From the NCBI GenBank assembly GCA_037969115.1, contig JBBKWQ010000398.1, positions 1 through 8,351 of the forward strand: 8,351 bases of DNA, in the 5' to 3' direction. Below, in pieces: positions 1 to 6,343 of the stretch. This DNA is from JBBKWQ01 sp037969115. GTDB lineage: Bacteria; Actinomycetota; Acidimicrobiia; Acidimicrobiales; Ilumatobacteraceae. Each line of letters begins with the position of its first letter. The stretch's first letter is position 1. A program made the position numbers and the translations under genes. The notes below the pieces were generated by a model, which worked only from the letters and a program-made list of their open reading frames with translations, had not been told where the DNA came from and did not search any database.

Positions 1-2191
1 GCGGCGGCGCCGCCGGGGGCAACGTCGTTCCCGTCGGCGGCGCAGTCGTCTCCGGCGCGCTCTGCGGAGCGAGCACACCCTGACGTTCGGAGATGTCCTC
101 GGCGGGAGCTTCCGGCGGCGCAAGTGTGGGCGCCGGCTGGTATCCGACGAGACGGTACAGACATTCGGTCCCCGGGAGGTACAGGCGCACGGCGGGGCGA
201 GAGGGCGCGGGCGCTTCCGGCCAGTCGGTGATCGGTTCGAATTGGTGCGCCGGAGTCATGAATGCATCCCAAATTCGAGCCGGGAACGTGCCACCCTGCA
301 CCTTCGACACACCCGCCGCCTGGAACTCGGGGATGCCGTTCATCTCGGTGTAGCGGTCGGGGTCGCGCACGACGACGGCCGTCGACAAGTACGGCGTCGC
401 ACCCACGAACCATGCCGTGGTGTTGCTGTCCTGGGTTCCGGTCTTGCCGGCCGCGGGACGGATCTCGGCGAAATCGGCAAGCTCACGCCGAGCCGTGCCT
501 CTGGTGAGCACGTCCTTCATCAAGTCGATGGTCGTGAGCGCGGCGTCGCGGTCGAGCTCCTGTGTGCCCTCACTCTCGTGCGTGTAGATCCGATTCCCCT
601 CGGCATCGTCGACCCACTCGACGTAATACGGCTGTTGGTGCACGCCCTCGTTGGCGATCGTCTGCATCCCGGCGGCCATGTCGAGCGGGCTCATCTCGTT
701 GGCGCCTGTCGCGAAGCTCGCGAACGGCTCGATCGGACGATGGTCTTCCGCTGGCTGACCGCGGTACAGATACGGTGACGCCGCCATCCGATACGTGGTG
801 TCGACCATGCGGTTGAGCCCCACGATCTGCGACAGACGCGCGAATGCGCAGTTCACCGATCGATAGGTCTGCTCTCGCAACGAGAAGAGCCCACCGGACA
901 CCCCACCGGTGATCTGGAAGACCGGATCGTTGGGGTTCCCGGTCGGCAGCTTGCAGCCACGCGTGCCGTCGATCATGTCGGCCGGCTCGGCGCCGGCCTG
1001 TACCGCCGCTGCGAGGATGAACAGCTTGATGCTCGACCCGGTCTGGCTCGGGGCGAGAGCAAGATTCACCTCGTTGCGTCCGGGGACGAAACCGCGGCCG
1101 CCGACCATGGCCCGGATGGCACCCGACTTCGTGTCGAGCGAGAGGAGCGCCGCGTCGAACCCCTGCGCGTTGGCGGGCAACTCGTTGCGGGCCTGTTCGG
1201 CCGCCACCTGCAGATCAGCGTCGAGTGTGGTGTGGATCCTGAGTCCGCCGCGGAACAGCTTTCCGTATCGCTCCTGATACGTCTCGCCGAGGATGTCGGA
1301 ACGATTCAGCAGGTACTCACGGAGCGCTTCGGAGTAGTAGGTGCGCTCGGTGACTCGGGTGGCCAGCCGCTTGGTTCGTTCAGGCAGCACGAACGTCGCC
1401 ATTTCGTCGAGGGCCTCCTCCTCGGTGAGATACCCACCTTCGACCAGGCGGTCCATCACGATCTGGAATCGGGTACGGCTGCGCTCCGGATTGCGAATCG
1501 GGTCGTGCCCGGACGGTGACTGCACGAGCCCGGCCAGGAATGCCGCCTCGATGAAGGTGAGGTCGGCAGCGGTCTTGCCGAAGTAGGTCTCGGAAGCCGC
1601 CGCGATCCCGTAGCTGTTGTTGCCGAAGAACACGGTGTTGAGATACCGCTCGAGAATCTCCTGCTTCGTCTTCTCACGTTCCAGGCGGCGGGCATACACG
1701 ATCTGCAGCAGCTTGTAGCGACCGTCGCGGTCGAAGCCGGCGAGGAAGTCGTTCTTCACCACCTGCATCGTGATGGTCGAGGCGCCCTGTTGTGCACTAT
1801 CGGTCGCGAAGCTCGACAACGTCGCCCGGAACAGACTGCGGACATTCACACCGTCGTGCAGCCAGAACTGCTGGTCCTCGACTGCGAGGAACGCCTCGAT
1901 CACATCCGGCGGCACGTCGGACAACGGAACCGGCTGGCTGTTCTCGAGTTCGTAGATGCCGATCTCGTTGTCGTTCGCGTCGTAGATGTACGTGCGCTGC
2001 GCAAGTGACAGGAACTCTGGAAGCTCGATCGGCACCTCACTGTGGGCGTTCGCGATTCGCCACAACCTGGGCGCGATTCCCGCGACCACCGAGGTCACGA
2101 GGAGTGCACCCGCTCCGATGACGAGCGCAAGACGAAACACCCAGCTGACGCGACCCACAGTCCGACCGACACTACCGAACCGAGCCCCCAT
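1..2191 (-). CDS. Class A penicillin-binding protein (bifunctional transglycosylase/transpeptidase), C-terminus cut by window edge
   Basis: Polymerises lipid II into glycan strands and cross-links the stem peptides on the outer face of the membrane. I translated 730 residues without a stop, from ATG at 2191-2189 to the window edge. Residues about 16-40 form one membrane anchor. The GT51 domain follows, with EDQQFWLHDG holding the catalytic Glu105, GASTITMQVVKN at 136-147 (usual form GGSTITQQ, so Gln142 is Met here), and RRLEREKTKQEILERYLN near 168-185. A linker with GGLRIHTTLD leads to the transpeptidase domain: SSIK with nucleophile Ser386, SVN at 445-447 and KTGTQ from Lys583. From about 651 the chain becomes a Pro/Ala/Thr-rich tail that leaves the window. 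The order of motifs is that of PBP1/PonA proteins. No in-frame alternative start gives a better membrane anchor, and no strong Shine-Dalgarno precedes the ATG. The exact paralogue (PonA1, PonA2 and so on) cannot be decided. Confidence 0.95.
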   Translation of the reverse strand, partial: MGARFGSVGRTVGRVSWVFRLALVIGAGALLVTSVVAGIAPRLWRIANAHSEVPIELPEFLSLAQRTYIYDANDNEIGIYELENSQPVPLSDVPPDVIEAFLAVEDQQFWLHDGVNVRSLFRATLSSFATDSAQQGASTITMQVVKNDFLAGFDRDGRYKLLQIVYARRLEREKTKQEILERYLNTVFFGNNSYGIAAASETYFGKTAADLTFIEAAFLAGLVQSPSGHDPIRNPERSRTRFQIVMDRLVEGGYLTEEEALDEMATFVLPERTKRLATRVTERTYYSEALREYLLNRSDILGETYQERYGKLFRGGLRIHTTLDADLQVAAEQARNELPANAQGFDAALLSLDTKSGAIRAMVGGRGFVPGRNEVNLALAPSQTGSSIKLFILAAAVQAGAEPADMIDGTRGCKLPTGNPNDPVFQITGGVSGGLFSLREQTYRSVNCAFARLSQIVGLNRMVDTTYRMAASPYLYRGQPAEDHRPIEPFASFATGANEMSPLDMAAGMQTIANEGVHQQPYYVEWVDDAEGNRIYTHESEGTQELDRDAALTTIDLMKDVLTRGTARRELADFAEIRPAAGKTGTQDSNTTAWFVGATPYLSTAVVVRDPDRYTEMNGIPEFQAAGVSKVQGGTFPARIWDAFMTPAHQFEPITDWPEAPAPSRPAVRLYLPGTECLYRLVGYQPAPTLAPPEAPAEDISERQGVLAPQSAPETTAPPTGTTLPPAAPP

Positions 2192-2197
2192 TACGGT
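2192..2197 (+). promoter_or_regulatory. Possible -10 box (TACGGT) for the LLM oxidoreductase
   Basis: TACGGT matches the actinobacterial -10 pattern TANNNT and ends eight bases before the ATG at 2206. This is the spacing expected if transcription begins at or next to the start codon, giving a leaderless mRNA. No convincing -35 element was found at the right distance. The same bases overlap a GGTGG run that could serve as a weak ribosome-binding site if transcription starts further upstream. Both readings are possible and the match may be chance. Confidence 0.2.
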
Positions 2198-2205
2198 GGC
2201 AGCCC

Positions 2206-3150
2206 ATGCCCGCTTCGACGCTTCGTCCGTTCCGATTCGGAGTTCAGGTTTCCACCGGACTCGATCGTGCCTCCTGGGCCGAACAAGCACGCAAGTTCGA
2301 AAGCCTGGGCTACAGCGTCATGACGATGCCCGACCACTTCGGCGATCAACTCGCACCCGTACCGGCGCTCCAGGCCGCTGCCGACGCCACGACCACGCTT
2401 CGGCTCGGCGCACTCGTGTACGACAACGACTACAAACATCCGGTCGTGCTCGCCAAAGAGTTGGCCACGATGGACGTGTTGTCCGACGGCCGGGTCGAGA
2501 TCGGCCTCGGCGCCGGCTGGATGGTGTCCGACTACGAGCAGTCGGGCATCGCATACGATTCTCCAGGCGTACGCGTGAGCCGCATGATCGAAGGATTCGC
2601 CGTCATCAAGGGCGCGTTGGGCCCCGACTCCTTCTCGTACGAGGGCGACCACTACACGATCACCGACTACAACGGCCTTCCCAAACCGGTACAGGCGCCC
2701 CGACCACCGATCCTCATCGGTGGAGGCGGTCAGCGGGTACTCACCTTCGCCGCTCGCGAGGCCGACATCGTCGGGATCAACGCAACCCTCACTTCGGGCG
2801 CCGTCGACCAGTCGACGTTTGCCACGATGACGGCCGAGTCCGTCGACAGCAAGGTTGCGATCGTGCGCGAGGCCGCCGGTGACCGGATGGCCGAGATCGA
2901 GTTGAACATCCGCACCTTCCTCGTGTCGATCACCGACGACATCGATGCGAGCGTGTCGATCTTCGCTCAGATGGGCGGCGTTTCCGACGATGCCATCCGC
3001 ACGTCGCCGTTCGCTCTGGTCGGACCGCCGGCGAAGCTGATCGACGATCTGGTCGCGCGCCGGGAGCGGTGGGGGTTCAGCTACGTAATCATCGGACCGG
3101 AAGAAGCCGATGCGTTCGCGCCCGTGGTCGCCGAACTCGCCGGGCGTTGA
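2206..3150 (+). CDS. LLM-class flavin/F420-dependent oxidoreductase, MSMEG_2516-like
   Basis: A 314-residue luciferase-like monooxygenase (LLM) TIM-barrel protein, about the usual length for single-domain members. From memory, the sequence fits the probable F420-dependent subfamily typified by MSMEG_2516: RPFRFGVQ at 7-14 (first strand), MPDHFGDQLAP at 41-51, TTLRLGALVYDNDYKHP at 63-79, DGRVEIGLGAGWM at 94-106, PGVRVSRMIEG at 120-130, and RPPILIGGGGQRVL at 166-179 followed by AAREADIVGIN, the cofactor-phosphate region in this superfamily. Such enzymes carry out hydride transfer between reduced F420 (or FMN) and an organic substrate in the cytoplasm; the substrate here is unknown. ATG at 2206 is preferred because the conserved RPFRFG block follows almost at once, and GGTGG at 2195-2199 lies six bases upstream. 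The gene stands alone, divergent from the PBP and convergent with glgC. FMN rather than F420 dependence cannot be excluded from sequence alone. Confidence 0.9.
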   Translation: MPASTLRPFRFGVQVSTGLDRASWAEQARKFESLGYSVMTMPDHFGDQLAPVPALQAAADATTTLRLGALVYDNDYKHPVVLAKELATMDVLSDGRVEIGLGAGWMVSDYEQSGIAYDSPGVRVSRMIEGFAVIKGALGPDSFSYEGDHYTITDYNGLPKPVQAPRPPILIGGGGQRVLTFAAREADIVGINATLTSGAVDQSTFATMTAESVDSKVAIVREAAGDRMAEIELNIRTFLVSITDDIDASVSIFAQMGGVSDDAIRTSPFALVGPPAKLIDDLVARRERWGFSYVIIGPEEADAFAPVVAELAGR

Positions 3151-3152
3151 CC

Positions 3153-3176
3153 ACCCGCACGGCGGGGCCCGCGGGT
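3153..3176 (+). terminator. GC-rich hairpin after the LLM gene, possible terminator
   Basis: Just after the stop at 3150, ACCCGC (3153-3158) is the exact reverse complement of GCGGGT (3171-3176). A competing, tighter hairpin can form from CCCGC (3154-3158), loop ACG, and GCGGG (3162-3166). There is no T run after either stem, so this is not a textbook intrinsic terminator. Its position in the gap between convergent genes makes a role in ending transcription plausible. Confidence 0.35.
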
Positions 3177-3182
3177 CTCGTC

Positions 3183-3217
3183 GAAAGGCCGCGGCTTACG
3201 TGACGCGGCGGCCCTTC
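3183..3217 (-). terminator. Imperfect inverted repeat around the glgC stop codon, possible terminator
   Basis: GAAAGGCCGC (3183-3192) pairs with GCGGCCCTTC (3208-3217) with a single A-C mismatch, leaving a 15-base loop that contains the glgC stop codon (TAA, 3196-3198 on the minus strand). Read in the glgC direction, the second arm ends in CCTTTC, giving a short T tract at the stem base. A shorter alternative stem, GCCGCG with CGCGGC, is also possible. It could end glgAC transcription or protect the 3' end, but the last codons of glgC would form part of the stem. Confidence 0.35.
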
Positions 3218-4419
3218 TCGATGACCACGACACCGGACTCACTGACCGTGTAGAGCTTGCGATCTTCGTCGAGCTCGTGGCCGATCCGTGCGAAATCGGG
3301 AATCACGACGTTCTTGTCGATGATGCAGCGAGTGAGACGGGCACCGGCGCCGACGTGCACGCCCTCGAACAAGATCGAGTCGGTGACGTGCGCATCGTGG
3401 TCGATGAACGCGCTCGGACTGATGATCGACCGCTCGACGTGAGCGCCCGAGATGATCGAGCCCTGGCTCAGCAGCGAGCCGTCGACGTAGGCCGGTTCGC
3501 CACCCTCGCCCCTCGAAACCTTGGCGGGCGGGAGCGCCTTGCGGTGGGTGTACACGGGCCATGAGTCGTTGTAGAGGTTGAAGACCGGCACGGGTGCGAT
3601 CAGGTCCATGTTGGCCTCGAAGTACGCGTCGATGCTGCCGACATCTCGCCAATATCCGCGCTCACGCTCGTCCTGACCTGGCACCTCGTTCTTGCTGAAG
3701 TCATAGACGTGGGCGACGCCCTGCCGGGTGAGTGCCGGAATGACGTCGCCACCCATGTCGGTGAGCTGGTCTTCGCGTGGGGTGACGATGTCGATCAGCG
3801 TTTGTGTGTCGAACACGTAGTTGCCCATCGAGGCGAGGCATCGTGTGTCGTCACCCGGCATGGTGGGCGGGGTCTGGGACTTCTCGTGGAAGTCGACGAT
3901 CTTGCCATCGTCGTCCGACTCGATGACGCCGAACTCGGTCGCTTCCTTGATGGTCACGGGGATCGCGGCCACGGTCACGCCGGCCCCGCTGTCGCGGTGC
4001 TGCTGGATCATCGGACGGGGATCCATGCGATAGATGTGGTCGGCACCGAAGACACAGACGATGTCGGGTCGCTCGTCGTAGATCAGGTTGAGGTTCTGAT
4101 AGATCGCGTCGGCTGACCCCTGGAACCACTGTGGACCACGCCGCATCTGTGCAGGCACCGGGGTCACGTAATCGTCGAGCAATGTCGAGAATCGCCACGT
4201 CTGAGAGATGTGGCGGTCGAGGCTGTGGCTCTTGTACTGCGTCAGCACGACGATCTTCAACAAGTTCGCGTTCGCGAAATTCGACAGCGCGAAGTCGATC
4301 AGTCGATACGTGCCACCGAAAGGAACGGCGGGTTTGGCGCGATCGTTGGTGAGCGGCAGCAGACGCTTGCCTTCTCCGCCGGCGAGCACGATGACGAGAA
4401 CCTTGGGTGAAGAGGACAT
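3196..4419 (-). CDS. glgC: Glucose-1-phosphate adenylyltransferase (ADP-glucose pyrophosphorylase)
   Basis: Makes ADP-glucose and pyrophosphate from ATP and glucose-1-phosphate, the committed, allosterically controlled step of bacterial glycogen synthesis; cytoplasmic homotetramer in characterised bacterial relatives. At 407 residues it is full length for the family. The nucleotidyltransferase domain shows LAGGEGKRLLPLT (12-24), RAKPAVPFGGTYRLIDFALS (27-46), QGSADAIYQN (100-109), FGADHIYRMD (124-133, metal-binding Asp127), EFGVIESDDDGKIVDFHEK (162-180, with the sugar-phosphate Lys180) and YWRDVGSIDAY (256-266). From about 310 onward, hexapeptide-like repeats build the C-terminal left-handed beta-helix. 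The E. coli fructose-1,6-bisphosphate site lysine (FGGKFR) is Thr37 here, so activator preference probably differs. ATG at 4419 lies 15 bp after the glgA stop, so glgA and glgC are very likely cotranscribed with glgC second. No strong ribosome-binding site is visible before it. Confidence 0.97.
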   Translation of the reverse strand: MSSSPKVLVIVLAGGEGKRLLPLTNDRAKPAVPFGGTYRLIDFALSNFANANLLKIVVLTQYKSHSLDRHISQTWRFSTLLDDYVTPVPAQMRRGPQWFQGSADAIYQNLNLIYDERPDIVCVFGADHIYRMDPRPMIQQHRDSGAGVTVAAIPVTIKEATEFGVIESDDDGKIVDFHEKSQTPPTMPGDDTRCLASMGNYVFDTQTLIDIVTPREDQLTDMGGDVIPALTRQGVAHVYDFSKNEVPGQDERERGYWRDVGSIDAYFEANMDLIAPVPVFNLYNDSWPVYTHRKALPPAKVSRGEGGEPAYVDGSLLSQGSIISGAHVERSIISPSAFIDHDAHVTDSILFEGVHVGAGARLTRCIIDKNVVIPDFARIGHELDEDRKLYTVSESGVVVIEKGRRVT

Positions 4420-4434
4420 CGTGCACGACAGTAG

Positions 4435-5817
4435 TCAATCGCCGGCGACGAGGCGTTCGTAGAGGTCGATGTACTCGCGGGCGGGACTGGCCCATGACCA
4501 GTCGACGCTCATGCCTCGCTTCTGGATGCCGGTCTTGCGGCGATTGTCGCCCGTTCGCCGGACAGCTCGGAACAACGCTGCCAACAGGTCGATCGACGTC
4601 GGCTGTGCAGCAAGGAATCCCCGACCATTTCGGACGTCGGCGTCGGCATCCGGAACCGTGTCGACGAGACCTCCGACGGCGGTTGCCACGGGAATCGTTC
4701 CGTAGCGCATCGCCTGCAACTGGGTCAGACCGCACGGCTCGAATCTCGATGGCATCAAGAACAGGTCGGCACCCGCGAACATGAGGTGCGACAACGCCTC
4801 GTCGTAGCCTTCGACGAACCCGAATTCGTCGGGGTACGCCGCGGCAGCCATCCGCAACTCGTGCGCCAATGCCTCGTCGCCGCTGCCGAGTACAGCGACG
4901 CGGACAGGGACGTCGGCCAGTAGTCGCAACACCGGCAGCAGGAGGTCGATGCCCTTCTGCGGTGTGAGTCTGGTCACGACAGTCGCGACCGGCACCCGAT
5001 CATCGGCGAACCCGAACCGATCGAGTAACGCCTGCCGGTTGGTCTGCTTGCCCGAGAGATCGGCCACATCGAAACGGGCGGGCAGGAGCGGATCGGTTGC
5101 AGGGTCCCACAGATCGGTGTCGATGCCGTTCAAGATGCCCATGAGCGCGGGGCCACGAGCCGCCAGCGCGGCATGCACGCCACACCCACCTTCCGGCGTC
5201 AGGATCTCGGCGGCATAGTTCGGTGAGACGGCGACGATCGCATCAGCAAGCGCGAACGCGCCGGTGAGAGGGTTCGTGGCACCCCACCACTCGTAGTGCC
5301 GGGCACGGGGTCCGATCGCGTTCAACCAACTCCCGTCGGTCGTTCCCTGGTACGCGAGATTGTGGATCGACACCACCGAGGGCATTGCCTCGTCGATCGC
5401 CGCGAGCGCTGTGCCGGTGTGCCAGTCGTTGAGATGAACCAGATCGGGTGGATCGAGTTCGACGAACGCGGCGACTGCCCGTGAGAAGCGAAAGAATCGG
5501 TCGGCATTGTCGCGCCACCCCTCGCCATTCGGCTGCTGGTACGGGTGACTCCTCGCGATCCCCGGAACGTCGACGAGGTGGAGTTCACCCACCTTGTCGT
5601 GCAGGCCCACGCGCACCCGGCCCGGTCCGGCCCACTCCGGCATGTCGAGATCGATGATCCGCTCGTCGGCGAGTTCGATGCCGCCGTAGTCGGGCATGAC
5701 GATGTCGACCTGAACCCCTTGACGACGCAACTCAGCGGACAGTCCGGCAGCAGCGGAGGCGAGCCCTCCGACGGTCGCGATCGGGGACAGCTCGGCGGTG
5801 GCAAAGACAATGCGCAT
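4435..5817 (-). CDS. glgA: Glycogen synthase (ADP-glucose-type, GT5)
   Basis: Transfers glucose from ADP-glucose to the non-reducing end of alpha-1,4-glucan; cytoplasmic GT-B enzyme. Its 460 residues are close to the roughly 477 of E. coli GlgA. The N-terminal starch-synthase domain has MRIVFATAELSPIATVGGLA (1-20), VHLNDWHTGTALA (127-139), SIHNLAYQG (150-158), AIVAVSPNYAAEI (193-205) and GILNGIDTDLWDP (227-239). The C-terminal domain has VTRLTPQKGIDLL (281-293, with Arg283 and Lys288) and the GT5 hallmark PSRFEPCGLTQLQAMRYG (356-373, Glu360), followed by VGGLVDTV. The canonical KTGGL (or KVGGL) motif is TVGGL, so the ADP-glucose lysine (Lys15 in E. coli) is Thr15. ATG at 5817 is the first ATG after an in-frame TAG upstream. 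GGGGG sits just before it, closer than an ideal Shine-Dalgarno. First gene of a glgA-glgC operon; no branching enzyme lies in the window. Confidence 0.95.
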   Translation of the reverse strand: MRIVFATAELSPIATVGGLASAAAGLSAELRRQGVQVDIVMPDYGGIELADERIIDLDMPEWAGPGRVRVGLHDKVGELHLVDVPGIARSHPYQQPNGEGWRDNADRFFRFSRAVAAFVELDPPDLVHLNDWHTGTALAAIDEAMPSVVSIHNLAYQGTTDGSWLNAIGPRARHYEWWGATNPLTGAFALADAIVAVSPNYAAEILTPEGGCGVHAALAARGPALMGILNGIDTDLWDPATDPLLPARFDVADLSGKQTNRQALLDRFGFADDRVPVATVVTRLTPQKGIDLLLPVLRLLADVPVRVAVLGSGDEALAHELRMAAAAYPDEFGFVEGYDEALSHLMFAGADLFLMPSRFEPCGLTQLQAMRYGTIPVATAVGGLVDTVPDADADVRNGRGFLAAQPTSIDLLAALFRAVRRTGDNRRKTGIQKRGMSVDWSWASPAREYIDLYERLVAGD

Positions 5818-5839
5818 ACCCCCATCATGACCGACGATC

Positions 5840-5845
5840 TAGCGT
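5840..5845 (+). promoter_or_regulatory. Possible -10 box (TAGCGT) for the lipoprotein-ppc unit
   Basis: TAGCGT fits TANNNT and ends six bases before the GTG start at 5852, spacing that would suit a leaderless transcript. The whole gap between the divergent glgA and lipoprotein starts is only 34 bp, so promoter elements must overlap it or lie inside glgA. No clear -35 or ribosome-binding site was seen. Weak evidence. Confidence 0.2.
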
Positions 5846-5851
5846 TGTGAT

Positions 5852-6334
5852 GTGGCTCCTCGGCGAAAGTGCGTACTCATCGGCATCGTGGCCGTGGCCC
5901 TCAGTGGCTGCGCCGGCGACAACACGGTGCTCCCCCCGGCCAACTCGCTGACATCGGCTGCACCGACGTCGCCCCCACCGGCGGACGACGACGGTGCAAA
6001 AGCCGAGGAACAGCAATTCCCCGACATCGTCGACGTCGTTGCCTTCCCGACGCCAGGCGAGGGCGGTTGGTCGTTCGTGGTCACGGTGTCGTCGGCGTAC
6101 GACTCGCCCGAACGCTACGCGGATGGCTGGCGCGTCGTCGGACCAGACGGCACGGTCTACGGCGAACACATGCTGACCCACCATCACGCTGCCGAACAAC
6201 CATTCACGCGCACACAGATCGGCGTCCAGATTCCGGCCGACCTGACCGAAGTCGTCATCGAAGGACGAGATCAGCAGTACGGCTACGGCGGGACCAGCTT
6301 TACGGTGCAGCTCGGCCGAACGGATGACCCATGA
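5852..6334 (+). CDS. Small lipoprotein of unknown function
   Basis: A 160-residue exported protein. The start is GTG at 5852, because the frame has a TAG at 5840-5842 and the signal peptide begins right away: MAPRRKC gives the basic n-region, LIGIVAVAL the hydrophobic core, and LSGC the lipobox, with Cys20 as the predicted lipidated residue. Residues 21-55 are a Pro/Thr/Ser/Asp-rich spacer typical of surface lipoproteins. From about 56 to 154 there is a compact, probably beta-rich domain: WSFVVTVSSAYDSPERYADG, WRVVGPDGTVYG, then MLTHHHAAEQPFTR (107-120) and IPADLTEVVIEGRDQQYGYG (127-146). The W...YADGWRV...H.H..EQPFTR...P....V..R pattern resembles a conserved uncharacterised bacterial secreted family that I recall only loosely; no function can be assigned. 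It ends nine bases before ppc and is probably cotranscribed with it. The His-rich segment might bind a metal, but nothing proves it. Confidence 0.85.
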   Translation: MAPRRKCVLIGIVAVALSGCAGDNTVLPPANSLTSAAPTSPPPADDDGAKAEEQQFPDIVDVVAFPTPGEGGWSFVVTVSSAYDSPERYADGWRVVGPDGTVYGEHMLTHHHAAEQPFTRTQIGVQIPADLTEVVIEGRDQQYGYGGTSFTVQLGRTDDP

Positions 6335-6343
6335 TGGTGGTAC

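Noticed and set aside
242..778. Plus-strand open frame (178 codons) antisense to the PBP transpeptidase region
   Set aside because: The minus strand here encodes SVN- and KTG-containing PBP sequence without interruption; the antisense product matches nothing I know.
1986..2882. Plus-strand open frame (298 codons) across the PBP 5' end and the LLM gene
   Set aside because: Arg/His-rich shadow translation; the PBP membrane anchor and GT51 motifs and the LLM barrel motifs occupy the true frames.
3851..4735. Minus-strand open frame (294 codons) spanning the glgA-glgC junction
   Set aside because: It is in a shifted frame of both genes, extremely Arg-rich and without motifs; GlgA and GlgC carry the family signatures in the other frame.
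5850..5852. ATG at 5850 as a start for the gene after the glgA junction
   Set aside because: It is out of frame with the signal peptide and lipobox; the GTG at 5852 opens the lipoprotein frame directly.
6331..6336. Tandem ATGATG as the ppc start, which would overlap the lipoprotein stop
   Set aside because: Both ATGs are in the same frame as each other but not in the ppc frame, and reach a stop after about 30 codons.
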